Source: Pseudomonas sp. C2B4
Lineage (GTDB): Bacteria > Pseudomonadota > Gammaproteobacteria > Pseudomonadales > Pseudomonadaceae
Assembly (NCBI RefSeq): GCF_013359695.1
Contig: NZ_JABFMU010000025.1
Span: 1 to 64,000, forward strand
Reading direction: 5' to 3'
Length of the DNA stretch: 64,000 nt
How positions within the stretch are numbered: position 1 is the first letter of the stretch; each line of letters opens with the position of its first letter. Position numbers and translations under genes: made by a program. Positions 25,830-34,909 of this stretch are shown here, one piece after another. A model generated the notes under the pieces. That model searched no databases. It had not been told where the DNA came from and saw only the letters and a program-made list of their open reading frames with translations.

Positions 25830-26540
25830 TTGGCTGCCAAGAAAAAACCTGCACCCAAGCGTGGCGCCAGCCGTTACCAAGCTCCAGCGAAGCAACCGAT
25901 CCCGGGTTGGTTGTGGATGGCCATCGGCCTGACGGTCGGTGCCTTCATCGTATTCCTGATGAAGCTGGAGCCAGGCAAGGGCAGCGACACGGTCAAGCGC
26001 GAGAAGGTCGAGCAGCAACAGAAAGCCACCAAGATCGCCGAGGCCAACAAGACCCCGCCGAGCCCGACGCAACCGGTAAAGCCGAAGTACGACTTCTACA
26101 CCCTGCTGCCGGAATCGGAAGTCATCGTGCCGCCGGATGCCGTGCCGGAAAAAACGTTGCCGACGCCACAGGTGCCGGCCGTTCCAACCACACCGGTAAC
26201 CCCGGCGGAAGCGGCAAAGATCGACACGGCTCGCGCCCAGGCCGCCCTGGCTGGCATCACGCCACCGCCCGCGCCGCCCGTCACCAAGGCCGCACCGGTG
26301 ACCAAGTTCTTCCTGCAGGCCGGTTCTTTCCGCAAGGAGTCTGACGCGGACAAGGTACGCGCGCAGATCATCCTGCTCGGCCAGGCGGTGGCGGTTGAAT
26401 CCGGCACGGTGAAGGACGAGACCTGGTATCGGGTATTGGTCGGTCCGTTCAGCAATCGCGAACAATTGACCACCGCGCAGAAACAACTGTCCGGGGCCGG
26501 GTTCAGCAATCTGTTGTTACAACAACGCCAGAGCCGCTGA
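25830..26540 (+). CDS. FtsN-like SPOR-domain protein
   Basis: The 236-residue protein starts at a TTG one base after the argS stop. A basic cytoplasmic N-terminus (KKKPAPKRGASRYQ) precedes one membrane helix (about 27-47, WLWMAIGLTVGAFIVFLMKL). A Lys/Gln- and Pro-rich periplasmic linker follows, then a C-terminal SPOR domain from about 154 (TKFFLQAGSFRKE). This architecture matches FtsN, the activator of septal peptidoglycan synthesis. The argS neighbourhood is conserved in pseudomonads. Function is inferred from domain layout; sequence outside the SPOR domain is poorly conserved. Confidence 0.8.
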   Translation: MAAKKKPAPKRGASRYQAPAKQPIPGWLWMAIGLTVGAFIVFLMKLEPGKGSDTVKREKVEQQQKATKIAEANKTPPSPTQPVKPKYDFYTLLPESEVIVPPDAVPEKTLPTPQVPAVPTTPVTPAEAAKIDTARAQAALAGITPPPAPPVTKAAPVTKFFLQAGSFRKESDADKVRAQIILLGQAVAVESGTVKDETWYRVLVGPFSNREQLTTAQKQLSGAGFSNLLLQQRQSR

Positions 26541-26565
26541 TTCACCAAGACCTCCGCGTTATCGT

Positions 26566-26633
26566 TCTTCGCGAGCAGGCTCGCTCCCACAGGATTGGCG
26601 TCACCCCTGTGAGAGCGAGCCTGCTCGCGAAGG
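26566..26633. repeat. REP pair upstream of hslV
   Basis: Two inverted REP cores lie 25-95 bases after the FtsN-like gene. The right arm has one change (GTGAGAGCGAGCC). The RpoH-type promoter of hslVU begins 64 bases downstream. Confidence 0.85.
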
Positions 26634-26696
26634 CGTCAGCACAGACACCGCAACCTCCTCCGCAAGAACACCGCTCGTCCCCCGTCACGCCGCACA

Positions 26697-26724
26697 GTTG
26701 AAATCCTCTCCACCACCCCCATAT
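26697..26724 (+). promoter_or_regulatory. RpoH (sigma-32) heat-shock promoter of hslVU
   Basis: GTTGAAA (-35) and CCCCATAT (-10) are separated by 13 bases, an almost perfect match to the sigma-32 consensus. The -10 box lies about 47 bases before the hslV start. The spacing and match make this the clearest promoter in the window. Confidence 0.85.
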
Positions 26725-26770
26725 GTATCGGCATAAGGCACTTTCGCCCCGCTGCGTGGAGACTCTTCCC

Positions 26771-27310
26771 TTGACCACCATCGTTTCAGTTCGCCGCCAA
26801 GGCAAAGTCGTCATGGGCGGCGACGGCCAGGTTTCTCTCGGCAATACCGTGATGAAAGGCAACGCCAAGAAAGTTCGTCGCCTGTACCACGGCGAAGTCC
26901 TTGCCGGTTTTGCCGGCGCCACGGCTGACGCCTTTACCCTTTTCGAACGTTTCGAGGGTCAGCTGGAGAAACACCAGGGCCATCTGGTTCGTGCCGCCGT
27001 GGAACTCGCTAAAGAATGGCGCACCGACCGCACGTTGAGCCGCCTCGAAGCCATGCTCGCGGTTGCCAACAAGGATGCCTCCCTGATCATCACCGGCAAT
27101 GGCGACGTGGTCGAACCTGAGCACGGCCTGATCGCCATGGGCTCCGGTGGCGCCTATGCCCAGGCTGCCGCCAGCGCACTGCTGCAAAAAACCGACCTGT
27201 CGGCCCGGGAAATCGTCGAGACCGCCCTCGGCATCGCTGGCGACATCTGCGTATTCACCAACCACACCCAGACCATTGAGGAGCAGGACTGCGCCAAAGG
27301 CGACGAGTAA
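26771..27310 (+). CDS. hslV: ATP-dependent protease proteolytic subunit HslV
   Basis: HslV forms the double-hexamer peptidase of the HslUV (ClpYQ) protease. I start at the TTG at 26771, preceded by a GGAG site, because removal of the initiator exposes Thr (TTIVSVRR), the catalytic N-terminal nucleophile. The upstream ATG at 26723 lies inside the promoter -10 box and is rejected. The GDGQVSLG and NAKKVRRLY segments are family-typical. The product has 179 residues and a slightly longer, charged C-terminus (CAKGDE). It is transcribed with hslU, 52 bases downstream. Confidence 0.96.
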   Translation: MTTIVSVRRQGKVVMGGDGQVSLGNTVMKGNAKKVRRLYHGEVLAGFAGATADAFTLFERFEGQLEKHQGHLVRAAVELAKEWRTDRTLSRLEAMLAVANKDASLIITGNGDVVEPEHGLIAMGSGGAYAQAAASALLQKTDLSAREIVETALGIAGDICVFTNHTQTIEEQDCAKGDE

Positions 27311-27362
27311 GTCTGTTTCGGCTGCATGCCACGACTCATTTGTTTAAGGTCCGTCAAATATT

Positions 27363-28700
27363 ATGTCCATGACTCCCCGTGAAATCGTCCACGAACTCAA
27401 TCGCCATATCATCGGCCAGGACGATGCCAAGCGCGCCGTCGCCATTGCCCTGCGCAATCGCTGGCGCCGGATGCAGCTGCCTGAAGAACTGCGCGTTGAA
27501 GTCACCCCGAAAAACATCCTGATGATCGGCCCGACCGGTGTCGGTAAAACCGAGATCGCCCGTCGCCTGGCCAAACTGGCCAACGCCCCGTTCATCAAGG
27601 TCGAAGCGACCAAGTTCACCGAAGTCGGCTATGTCGGCCGTGACGTCGAATCAATCATTCGTGATCTGGCCGATGCCGCCATCAAGCTGCTGCGCGAACA
27701 GGAAATCACCAAGGTTCGCCACCGCGCCGAAGACGCCGCCGAAGAGCGCATCCTCGACGCGCTGCTGCCTCCTGCACGCATGGGTTTCAGCAACGACGAC
27801 GCTCCGACGTCCGACTCCAACACCCGCCAGCTGTTCCGCAAACGCCTGCGTGAAGGCCAGCTGGACGACAAGGAAATCGAAATCGAAGTCGCCGAAATGT
27901 CCGGCGTCGATATCTCCGCGCCACCCGGCATGGAAGAGATGACCAACCAGTTGCAGAGCCTGTTCGCCAACATGGGCAAGGGCAAACGCAAGAGCCGCAA
28001 GCTCAAGGTCAAGGAAGCGCTGAAGCTGGTGCGCGACGAAGAAGCCAGCCGCCTGGTCAACGATGAAGAGTTGAAGGCCAAGGCACTGGAAGCGGTCGAG
28101 CAGCACGGCATCGTGTTCATCGACGAAATCGACAAGGTCGCCAAGCGCGGCAATGTCGGTGGCGCCGACGTGTCCCGTGAAGGCGTGCAGCGCGACCTGC
28201 TGCCGCTGATCGAGGGCTGCACCGTCAACACCAAGCTGGGCATGGTCAAGACCGACCACATCCTGTTCATCGCTTCCGGCGCGTTCCACCTGAGCAAGCC
28301 GAGCGACCTGGTGCCCGAGCTGCAAGGTCGCCTGCCGATTCGCGTTGAACTCAAGGCTCTGTCCCCACAGGACTTCGAACGCATTCTCAGCGAACCCCAC
28401 GCGTCGCTCACCGAGCAATATTGCGCGCTGCTGAAAACCGAAGGCCTGACCATCGAGTTCCAGCCAAGCGGCATCAAACGCATCGCGGAGATCGCATGGC
28501 AGGTCAACGAGAAAACCGAAAACATCGGTGCGCGTCGCCTGCACACCCTGCTTGAGCGCCTGCTCGAAGAGGTATCGTTCAGCGCCGGCGACCTGGCCAG
28601 CGCCCACGATGACAAGGCGATCCAGATCGATGCCGACTACGTCAACAACCACCTGGGTGAATTGGCGCAGAACGAAGACCTGTCCCGTTATATCCTGTAA
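27363..28700 (+). CDS. hslU: ATP-dependent unfoldase subunit HslU
   Basis: HslU is the AAA+ hexamer that unfolds substrates for HslV. The 445 residues include Walker [10 protein letters not shown] near 60 and the I domain (about 110-240). Walker B is IVFIDEIDK near 250, and the sensor-2 region is [18 protein letters not shown]. The C-terminal residues SRYIL are the tail that inserts into HslV. It shares the RpoH-type promoter of hslV, so it should be heat-induced. Confidence 0.97.
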   Translation: MSMTPREIVHELNRHIIGQDDAKRAVAIALRNRWRRMQLPEELRVEVTPKNILMIGPTGVGKTEIARRLAKLANAPFIKVEATKFTEVGYVGRDVESIIRDLADAAIKLLREQEITKVRHRAEDAAEERILDALLPPARMGFSNDDAPTSDSNTRQLFRKRLREGQLDDKEIEIEVAEMSGVDISAPPGMEEMTNQLQSLFANMGKGKRKSRKLKVKEALKLVRDEEASRLVNDEELKAKALEAVEQHGIVFIDEIDKVAKRGNVGGADVSREGVQRDLLPLIEGCTVNTKLGMVKTDHILFIASGAFHLSKPSDLVPELQGRLPIRVELKALSPQDFERILSEPHASLTEQYCALLKTEGLTIEFQPSGIKRIAEIAWQVNEKTENIGARRLHTLLERLLEEVSFSAGDLASAHDDKAIQIDADYVNNHLGELAQNEDLSRYIL

Positions 28701-28725
28701 GCCATACTTACAGCGGTGATGGACC

Positions 28726-28816
28726 TGTGGGAGCGAGCCTGCTCGCGAAAGCGGTCTGACATTCAAAGGTTATGTTGAATGTTATGACGCCTTCGCGAGC
28801 AGGCTCGCTCCCACAA
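28726..28816. repeat. REP pair between hslU and the DUF971 gene
   Basis: Two inverted REP cores with an intervening 45 bases. The right arm ends 27 bases before the DUF971 start and may separate its expression from that of hslVU. Confidence 0.85.
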
Positions 28817-28843
28817 AGTCCCACACAAAACGGACGCCCAGCC

Positions 28844-29221
28844 ATGACCCAACTCCCCACCGACATCAAGCTGCACAAAGCCTCGAAAACCCTGACGCTC
28901 AAGTACGCGTCCGGCGAGGAATACACCCTGCCCGCCGAGTTCCTGCGCGTGCACTCTCCTTCCGCCGAGGTCCAGGGCCACGGCAAACCTATCCTGCAAT
29001 TCGGCAAGATCAATGTCGGCCTGAGCAAAGTAGAACCGGCCGGTCAGTACGCACTGAAATTGACCTTCGACGACGGCCACGACAGCGGCCTGTTCACCTG
29101 GGAATACCTCTATGAACTGGGGCGACGTTATGACGCACTCTGGGAGGATTATCTGGCCGAGCTCAAAGCCGCCGGTAAAACCCGCGACCCGAACGAATCT
29201 GTCGTCAAGCTGATGCTCTAG
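28844..29221 (+). CDS. DUF971 / gamma-butyrobetaine hydroxylase-like N-terminal domain protein
   Basis: The 125-residue protein belongs to the family of small proteins resembling the N-terminal domain of gamma-butyrobetaine hydroxylase. Visible features are LRVHSPSAEVQGHG, the FDDGHDSGLFTWEYLYELG block, and a charged helix ending in SVVKLML. No catalytic residues are obvious. I start at the ATG at 28844, because the upstream in-frame extension only reads through a REP element. It sits between hslVU and phaC1 in many pseudomonads, but its role is unknown. Confidence 0.85.
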   Translation: MTQLPTDIKLHKASKTLTLKYASGEEYTLPAEFLRVHSPSAEVQGHGKPILQFGKINVGLSKVEPAGQYALKLTFDDGHDSGLFTWEYLYELGRRYDALWEDYLAELKAAGKTRDPNESVVKLML

Positions 29222-29238
29222 CCTGAGCCTCTTGCTCT

Positions 29239-29258
29239 TTAGAAGGCATTTTCTAATT
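29239..29258 (+). promoter_or_regulatory. Palindrome upstream of phaC1 (candidate PhaD operator)
   Basis: TTAGAA-N6-TTCTAA is a perfect inverted repeat about 225 bases upstream of phaC1. The same 20-base block, 15 of 20 identical, occurs upstream of phaI in the matching orientation. PhaD is known to control both promoters in P. putida, so an operator role is inferred. It might alternatively be a weak terminator hairpin of the preceding gene. Confidence 0.4.
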
Positions 29259-29481
29259 CCATCTGTTTGAATGCTCCGCTTCGATGCCGGTGATTGGCCT
29301 GCTTGCGAAAAAAATTAAACTCGGGTAACCAATGGAGCTGGCAAGTTCCCTGCAGTGCTCTCTGCGAAGAAAAAGCAGCGATGCAGAATTAACGGTCACC
29401 TGGGCAGTAGTACCTGGAATTGGCTGTGTGACTTGCGCAGCAGGACCCGGGTACTCGTGTCAGGACAATGGAGCGTCGTAG

Positions 29482-31161
29482 ATGAGTAACAAGAATAACG
29501 ATGACTTGAAGTATCAGGCCTCGGAAAACACCTTGGGACTGAATCCTGTCGTTGGGCTGCGTGGAAAGGATCTACTGGCTTCTGCTCGAATGGTGCTCAG
29601 GCAGGCAATCAAACAGCCTGTGCACAGCGCCAAACACGTCGCGCATTTTGGCCTTGAACTCAAGAACGTACTGTTCGGCAAATCCGAGCTGCAACCGACC
29701 AGCGATGATCGTCGGTTTGCCGACCCGGCCTGGAGCCAGAACCCGCTCTACAAACGTTATTTGCAAACCTACCTGGCGTGGCGCAAGGAGCTCCACAACT
29801 GGATCGACGAGAGCAACCTGGCGGCCAGCGACGTCGCCCGCGGGCACTTCGTGATCAACCTCATGACCGAAGCCATGGCCCCGACCAACACGGCGGCCAA
29901 CCCGGCAGCCGTCAAACGCTTTTTCGAAACCGGCGGCAAGAGCCTGCTCGACGGGCTCTCGCACCTGGCCAAGGACCTGGTGCACAACGGCGGCATGCCG
30001 AGCCAGGTCAACATGGGCGCATTCGAGGTCGGCAAAAGCCTGGGCGTGACCGAAGGCGCGGTGGTGTTCCGCAATGACGTGCTGGAGCTGATCCAGTACA
30101 AGCCAATCACCGAGCAAGTCCACGAGCGCCCGCTGCTGGTGGTGCCGCCGCAGATCAACAAGTTCTATGTTTTCGACCTGAGCCCGGACAAGAGCCTGGC
30201 GCGGTTCTGCCTGCGCAATAACGTGCAGACCTTCATCGTCAGCTGGCGCAACCCGACCAAGGAGCAGCGCGAGTGGGGCCTGTCGACCTACATCGAGGCG
30301 CTCAAGGAAGCGGTCGACGTGGTCACCGCCATCACCGGCAGCAAAGACGTGAACATGCTGGGTGCCTGCTCCGGCGGCATCACCTGCACCGCTCTGCTGG
30401 GCCACTACGCCGCGATCGGCGAGAACAAGGTCAACGCCCTCACCCTGCTGGTGAGCGTGCTCGACACGACCCTGGAAAGCGACGTCGCCCTGTTCGTCAA
30501 CGAGCAAACCCTCGAAGCCGCCAAGCGCCACTCGTACCAGGCCGGTGTGCTGGAAGGGCGGGACATGGCCAAGGTCTTCGCCTGGATGCGCCCCAACGAC
30601 CTGATCTGGAACTACTGGGTCAACAACTATTTGCTGGGCAACGAGCCACCGGTTTTCGACATCCTGTTCTGGAACAACGACACCACGCGGCTGCCGGCAG
30701 CGTTCCACGGCGACCTGATCGAGATGTTCAAAAACAACCCACTGATTCGCCCGAATGCACTGGAAGTGTGCGGTACCGCCATCGACCTCAAGCAGGTGAC
30801 GGCCGATATCTTTTCCCTGGCCGGTACCAACGACCACATCACCCCGTGGAAGTCCTGCTACAAATCGGCGCAGCTGTTCGGCGGCAACGTTGAATTCGTG
30901 CTGTCCAGCAGCGGACATATCCAGAGCATCCTGAACCCTCCGGGCAATCCGAAATCCCGCTACATGACCGGTGCCGAAATGGCGGACAGTGCCGATGAGT
31001 GGCAGGAAAACGCCACCAAGCACACTGATTCCTGGTGGTTGCATTGGCAGGCGTGGCAGGCCCAGCGTTCGGGCGAGCTGAAAAAAGCGCCTGTGAAGCT
31101 TGGCAGCAAGGCTTATCCGGCGGGCGAAGCATCGCCGGGTACTTACGTCCACGAGCGGTAA
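29482..31161 (+). CDS. phaC1: Class II poly(3-hydroxyalkanoate) synthase 1
   Basis: PhaC1 polymerises (R)-3-hydroxyacyl-CoA of medium chain length into storage polyester at the granule surface. The 559 residues contain the lipase-like box GACSGG with nucleophile Cys296. The catalytic Asp probably lies in LAGTNDHITPW and the His in SSSGHIQSILNPP. The region WSQNPLYKRYLQTYLAWRKEL and the tail EASPGTYVHER are typical of class II enzymes. It is the first gene of phaC1-phaZ-phaC2-phaD. A 260-base leader carries a palindrome shared with phaI. Confidence 0.97.
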   Translation: MSNKNNDDLKYQASENTLGLNPVVGLRGKDLLASARMVLRQAIKQPVHSAKHVAHFGLELKNVLFGKSELQPTSDDRRFADPAWSQNPLYKRYLQTYLAWRKELHNWIDESNLAASDVARGHFVINLMTEAMAPTNTAANPAAVKRFFETGGKSLLDGLSHLAKDLVHNGGMPSQVNMGAFEVGKSLGVTEGAVVFRNDVLELIQYKPITEQVHERPLLVVPPQINKFYVFDLSPDKSLARFCLRNNVQTFIVSWRNPTKEQREWGLSTYIEALKEAVDVVTAITGSKDVNMLGACSGGITCTALLGHYAAIGENKVNALTLLVSVLDTTLESDVALFVNEQTLEAAKRHSYQAGVLEGRDMAKVFAWMRPNDLIWNYWVNNYLLGNEPPVFDILFWNNDTTRLPAAFHGDLIEMFKNNPLIRPNALEVCGTAIDLKQVTADIFSLAGTNDHITPWKSCYKSAQLFGGNVEFVLSSSGHIQSILNPPGNPKSRYMTGAEMADSADEWQENATKHTDSWWLHWQAWQAQRSGELKKAPVKLGSKAYPAGEASPGTYVHER

Positions 31162-31180
31162 CTGACACACCCCCACTCCA

Positions 31181-31346
31181 CTGTGGGAGCGGGCTTTTGT
31201 GGTGAGGGGATTTATCCCCGTTGGGTGGCGAAGCCGCCCCAAAACCTGGAATCGCGGTGTATCAGGTACACCGAGTGAAATGGTTTTACGACTGCTGCGC
31301 AGCCGAACGGGGATAAATCCCCTCGCCACAAGCTCGCTCCTACAGG
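31181..31346. repeat. 165-bp inverted-repeat element between phaC1 and phaZ
   Basis: Terminal inverted repeats of about 45 bases flank a central part with smaller hairpins. The left arm runs from GGGAGCGGGC through GAGGGGATTTATCCCC, and the right arm is its near-complement ending GCTCGCTCCTAC. The outer ends resemble REP cores, while the GAGGGGATTTATCCCC core also occurs at 55274-55330. No coding content is seen. It looks like a non-autonomous, MITE/REPIN-like unit inside the pha operon. Confidence 0.7.
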
Positions 31347-31383
31347 AGGGGTCGGGGATGAATTCATAAACAGGGCTTGAAGC

Positions 31384-32238
31384 ATGCCGCAACCGTTCAT
31401 ATTCCGTACTGTCGACCTGGATGGCCAGACCCTCCGTACGGCGGTGCGTCCCGGCAAGCCTCACTTGACGCCCTTGCTGATTTTCAACGGCATTGGCGCC
31501 AACCTGGAGCTGGTGTTCCCCTTCGTCGCGGCGCTGGACCCGGACCTGGAAGTCATCGCTTTCGACGTGCCCGGTGTCGGCGGTTCGTCGACGCCGAATC
31601 GCCCGTATCGGTTTCCGAGCCTGGCGAAACTCACGGCGCGCATGCTCGATTACCTCGATTACGGGCAGGTCAATGTGATCGGTGTGTCCTGGGGTGGCGC
31701 GCTGGCCCAGCAGTTCGCCTACGACTATCCGGAGCGCTGCAAGAAGCTGGTGCTGGCCGCCACGGCGGCGGGCGCGGTGATGGTGCCGGGCAAGCCGAAA
31801 GTGCTGTGGATGATGGCCAGCCCGCGACGCTACATCCAGCCTTCGCACGTGATCCGCATTGCGCCGATGATCTACGGCGGCTCGTTCCGTCGAGATCCGA
31901 CGCTGGCTGCGAACCACGCAGCCAAGGTGCGTTCGGCAGGCAAGCTTGGTTACTACTGGCAGCTGTTCGCCGGACTCGGCTGGACCAGCATTCACTGGTT
32001 GCACAAGATCAACCAGCCGACCCTGGTCCTGGCCGGCGATGACGATCCGCTGATTCCGCTGGTCAACATGCGCTTGCTGGCGTGGCGGATTCCCAACGCC
32101 CAGCTGCACATAATCGATGACGGGCATCTGTTTCTGATTACCCGGGCCGAGGCGGTGGCGCCGATCATCATGAAGTTTCTCCAGGAGGAACGGCAGCGAG
32201 CGGTGATGCATCCGCATCCGTCGCCATTGGGCGGTTAA
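31384..32238 (+). CDS. phaZ: Intracellular medium-chain PHA depolymerase
   Basis: PhaZ hydrolyses stored PHA to release 3-hydroxyacids. The 284-residue alpha/beta hydrolase has the lipase box GVSWGG with Ser102. The catalytic Asp is in LAGDDDPLIP and the His in IDDGHLFLI. It has no signal peptide, as expected for an enzyme acting on granules in the cytoplasm. It lies between the two synthase genes, the standard Pseudomonas order, separated from phaC1 by a 165-bp inverted-repeat element. Confidence 0.96.
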   Translation: MPQPFIFRTVDLDGQTLRTAVRPGKPHLTPLLIFNGIGANLELVFPFVAALDPDLEVIAFDVPGVGGSSTPNRPYRFPSLAKLTARMLDYLDYGQVNVIGVSWGGALAQQFAYDYPERCKKLVLAATAAGAVMVPGKPKVLWMMASPRRYIQPSHVIRIAPMIYGGSFRRDPTLAANHAAKVRSAGKLGYYWQLFAGLGWTSIHWLHKINQPTLVLAGDDDPLIPLVNMRLLAWRIPNAQLHIIDDGHLFLITRAEAVAPIIMKFLQEERQRAVMHPHPSPLGG

Positions 32239-32352
32239 TCGGCTCATCATCGGTCGGCAGGAGGCCGCGCCGCGCAACAACCCGCTACAGCGTCTATGGT
32301 GTTCTGGTTCGATGTGTTTGTATTTGGCCTGAAGACGAAGGAGTGTTGACTC

Positions 32353-34035
32353 ATGCGCGACAAACCAGCGAGGGAATCTCTACCGACTCCCGCCGCGTTC
32401 ATCAATGCACAGAGTGCGATTACCGGCCTGCGCGGCCGGGATCTGTTTTCAACCCTGCGCAGCGTTGCCGCCCATGGTTTGCGCAATCCTGTGCACAGCG
32501 CCCGGCACGCCTTGAAACTGGGCGGTCAATTGGGTCGAGTGTTGCTGGGTGAAACCCTGCACCCGACCAATCCGCAGGACAGTCGTTTCGCCGATCCGGC
32601 CTGGAGCCTCAACCCGTTTTATCGTCGCAGCCTGCAGGCCTACCTGAGCTGGCAGAAGCAAGTCAAAAGCTGGATCGACGAGAGCAACATGACCCCGGAT
32701 GACCGTGCTCGCGCGCATTTCGCGTTTGCATTGCTCAACGATGCCGTGTCGCCGTCCAACAGCCTGCTCAATCCATTGGCCATCAAGGAAATCTTCAACT
32801 CCGGCGGTAATAGTCTGGTACGCGGGATCAGCCATCTGGTGGACGACTTCCTGCACAACGATGGCCTGCCCCGGCAAGTCACCAAGCAGGCGTTCGAGGT
32901 CGGCAAGACCGTCGCCACCACCACAGGTGCCGTGGTGTTTCGCAACGAACTGCTGGAGCTGATCCAGTACAAGCCGATGAGTGAAAAGCAGTACTCCAAG
33001 CCGCTGCTGGTGGTGCCACCGCAGATCAACAAGTACTACATTTTCGACCTGAGCCCCCACAACAGCTTCGTTCAGTTCGCGCTCAAGAATGGCCTGCAAA
33101 CCTTCGTGATCAGTTGGCGCAATCCGGATGTGCGCCACCGTGAGTGGGGCCTGTCGACCTACGTTGAAGCGGTCGAAGAAGCCATGAATGTTTGCCGGGC
33201 GATCACCGGTGCGCGCGAGGTCAACTTGATGGGCGCCTGCGCTGGCGGGTTGACCATTGCCGCGCTGCAAGGCCACTTGCAAGCCAAGCGGCAGCTGCGT
33301 CGGGTGTCGAGTGCGACCTACCTGGTCAGCCTGCTCGACAGCCAACTGGACACGCCCGCCACTCTCTTCGCTGACGAGCAGACCCTGGAAGCCGCCAAGC
33401 GCCGCTCTTATCAAAAAGGTGTCCTCGATGGCCGGGACATGGCCAAGGTCTTTGCCTGGATGCGCCCCAACGACCTGATCTGGAGCTACTTCGTCAACAA
33501 CTACCTGCTGGGCAAGGAGCCGCCGGCATTCGACATCCTCTACTGGAACAACGACAACACGCGCCTGCCGGCAGCCCTGCATGGCGACTTGCTGGACTTC
33601 TTCAAGCACAACCCGCTGAGCCACCCCGGTGGCCTCGAAGTGTGCGGCACGCCGATCGACTTGCAGAAGGTCACCGTCGACAGCTTCAGCGTGGCCGGCA
33701 TCAACGATCACATCACGCCGTGGGATGCGGTGTATCGATCGACGCTGCTGCTGGGAGGCGATCGCCGCTTCGTACTGTCCAATAGCGGTCACGTGCAGAG
33801 CATTCTGAACCCGCCGAGCAATCCGAAAGCCAACTACGTCGAGGGCGCCAAACTGAGCAGCGATCCACGGGCCTGGTACTACGACGCCAAGCAGGTCGAC
33901 GGCAGCTGGTGGACGCAATGGCTGAGCTGGATTCAGGAACGCTCAGGCGCGCAAAAGGAAACCCACACGGCCCTCGGCAACCAGAACTATCCACCCATGG
34001 AGGCGGCGCCCGGCACTTACGTGCGCGTACGCTGA
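32353..34035 (+). CDS. phaC2: Class II poly(3-hydroxyalkanoate) synthase 2
   Basis: PhaC2 is the second medium-chain PHA synthase. The 560-residue protein aligns with PhaC1 along its whole length, with nucleophile Cys296 in GACAGG. The Asp/His motifs are VAGINDHITPW and SNSGHVQSILNPP. Differences are spread evenly, so this is an old duplication and not a recent one. It starts at the ATG at 32353, 114 bases after phaZ, and precedes phaD. Confidence 0.97.
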   Translation: MRDKPARESLPTPAAFINAQSAITGLRGRDLFSTLRSVAAHGLRNPVHSARHALKLGGQLGRVLLGETLHPTNPQDSRFADPAWSLNPFYRRSLQAYLSWQKQVKSWIDESNMTPDDRARAHFAFALLNDAVSPSNSLLNPLAIKEIFNSGGNSLVRGISHLVDDFLHNDGLPRQVTKQAFEVGKTVATTTGAVVFRNELLELIQYKPMSEKQYSKPLLVVPPQINKYYIFDLSPHNSFVQFALKNGLQTFVISWRNPDVRHREWGLSTYVEAVEEAMNVCRAITGAREVNLMGACAGGLTIAALQGHLQAKRQLRRVSSATYLVSLLDSQLDTPATLFADEQTLEAAKRRSYQKGVLDGRDMAKVFAWMRPNDLIWSYFVNNYLLGKEPPAFDILYWNNDNTRLPAALHGDLLDFFKHNPLSHPGGLEVCGTPIDLQKVTVDSFSVAGINDHITPWDAVYRSTLLLGGDRRFVLSNSGHVQSILNPPSNPKANYVEGAKLSSDPRAWYYDAKQVDGSWWTQWLSWIQERSGAQKETHTALGNQNYPPMEAAPGTYVRVR

Positions 34036-34095
34036 CGTTCAAACGACCCACGGCCGCCGTCGGCCGTGGCATGACCCGAACATTAAGAAGACTGG

Positions 34096-34716
34096 ATGAA
34101 AACCCGCGACCGCATCCTCGAATGTGCCCTGCAGTTGTTCAATCAGAAGGGCGAGCCGAACGTCTCCACCATGGAAATTGCCAACGAAATGGGCATCAGC
34201 CCGGGCAATCTCTACTACCACTTCCACGGCAAGGAGCCGTTGATACTCGGGCTGTTCGAACGTTTTCAAGCCGAGTTGGCGCCGCTGCTCGATCCACCGG
34301 CGGACGTCGAACTGGCCCCCGAGGATTACTGGCTGTTCCTGCACCTGATCGTCGAGCGCCTGGCTCACTATCGTTTTCTGTTTCAGGACCTGTCCAACCT
34401 GGCCGGGCGATTGCCGAAACTCGCCAAGGGCATTCGCAACCTGCTCAATGGGCTCAAGCGCACGCTGGCGTCGTTGTTGGCGCAATTGAAGGCGCAGGGG
34501 CAATTGGTCAGCGACACCCAGGCCCTGGGGCAACTGGTGGAGCAAATCACCATGACCCTGCTGTTCTCACTGGACTATCAGCGGATTCTCGATCGCGAAG
34601 GTGAAGTCCGGCTGGTGGTGTACCAGATCATGATGCTGGTGGCGCCGCACCTGTTGCCACCGATCAAGGTGGCGACGGAAAAGATGGCCCTTCAATACCT
34701 GGAAGAACACGAATAA
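34096..34716 (+). CDS. phaD: TetR-family PHA regulator PhaD
   Basis: PhaD is a TetR-type DNA-binding protein that controls the phaC1 and phaI promoters in P. putida. The 206 residues begin with a TetR HTH (about 1-50, with VSTMEIANEMGISPGNLYYHF). The Leu-rich C-terminal domain (about 60-190) is the expected ligand and dimer domain. It lies 60 bases after phaC2. Target sites may be the palindromes at 29239-29258 and 36263-36282, an inference from their shared sequence. Confidence 0.95.
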   Translation: MKTRDRILECALQLFNQKGEPNVSTMEIANEMGISPGNLYYHFHGKEPLILGLFERFQAELAPLLDPPADVELAPEDYWLFLHLIVERLAHYRFLFQDLSNLAGRLPKLAKGIRNLLNGLKRTLASLLAQLKAQGQLVSDTQALGQLVEQITMTLLFSLDYQRILDREGEVRLVVYQIMMLVAPHLLPPIKVATEKMALQYLEEHE

Positions 34717-34734
34717 CCCTGACCACCACACATC

Positions 34735-34827
34735 CTGTGGGAGCGAGCCTGCTCGCGAAAACGGTGTGACAGTTGCCATCAATGCTGAATGGAATACCGC
34801 ATTCGCGAGCAGGCTCGCTCCCACAGT
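34735..34827. repeat. REP pair between phaD and phaF
   Basis: Two inverted REP cores lie between the convergent genes phaD and phaF, followed by the shared terminator. Confidence 0.85.
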
Positions 34828-34860
34828 GGTTCCCTGGTGGTGCCAAGTCTACGCACAAAC

Positions 34861-34896
34861 AAAAACGCCCGACCTTGGCAGGCCGGGCGTTTTTTT
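34861..34896 (-). terminator. Bidirectional terminator between phaD and phaF
   Basis: AAAAACGCCCG pairs with CGGGCGTTTTTTT around an ACCTTGGCAGGC loop. T runs lie on both sides, so it can end both phaD and phaF transcripts. It begins 13 bases from the phaF stop. Confidence 0.9.
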
Positions 34897-34909
34897 GAGC
34901 CCTGATGAA

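Noticed and set aside
26723-26770. Alternative hslV start at the ATG at 26723.
   Set aside because: The ATG lies inside the RpoH -10 box, and the catalytic Thr must follow the initiator directly, which fixes the start at 26771.
29421-29436. A sigma-54-like TGGC...TTGC pair upstream of phaC1.
   Set aside because: The GG and GC dinucleotides are 11 bases apart instead of the required 10, so it does not fit the -24/-12 rule.
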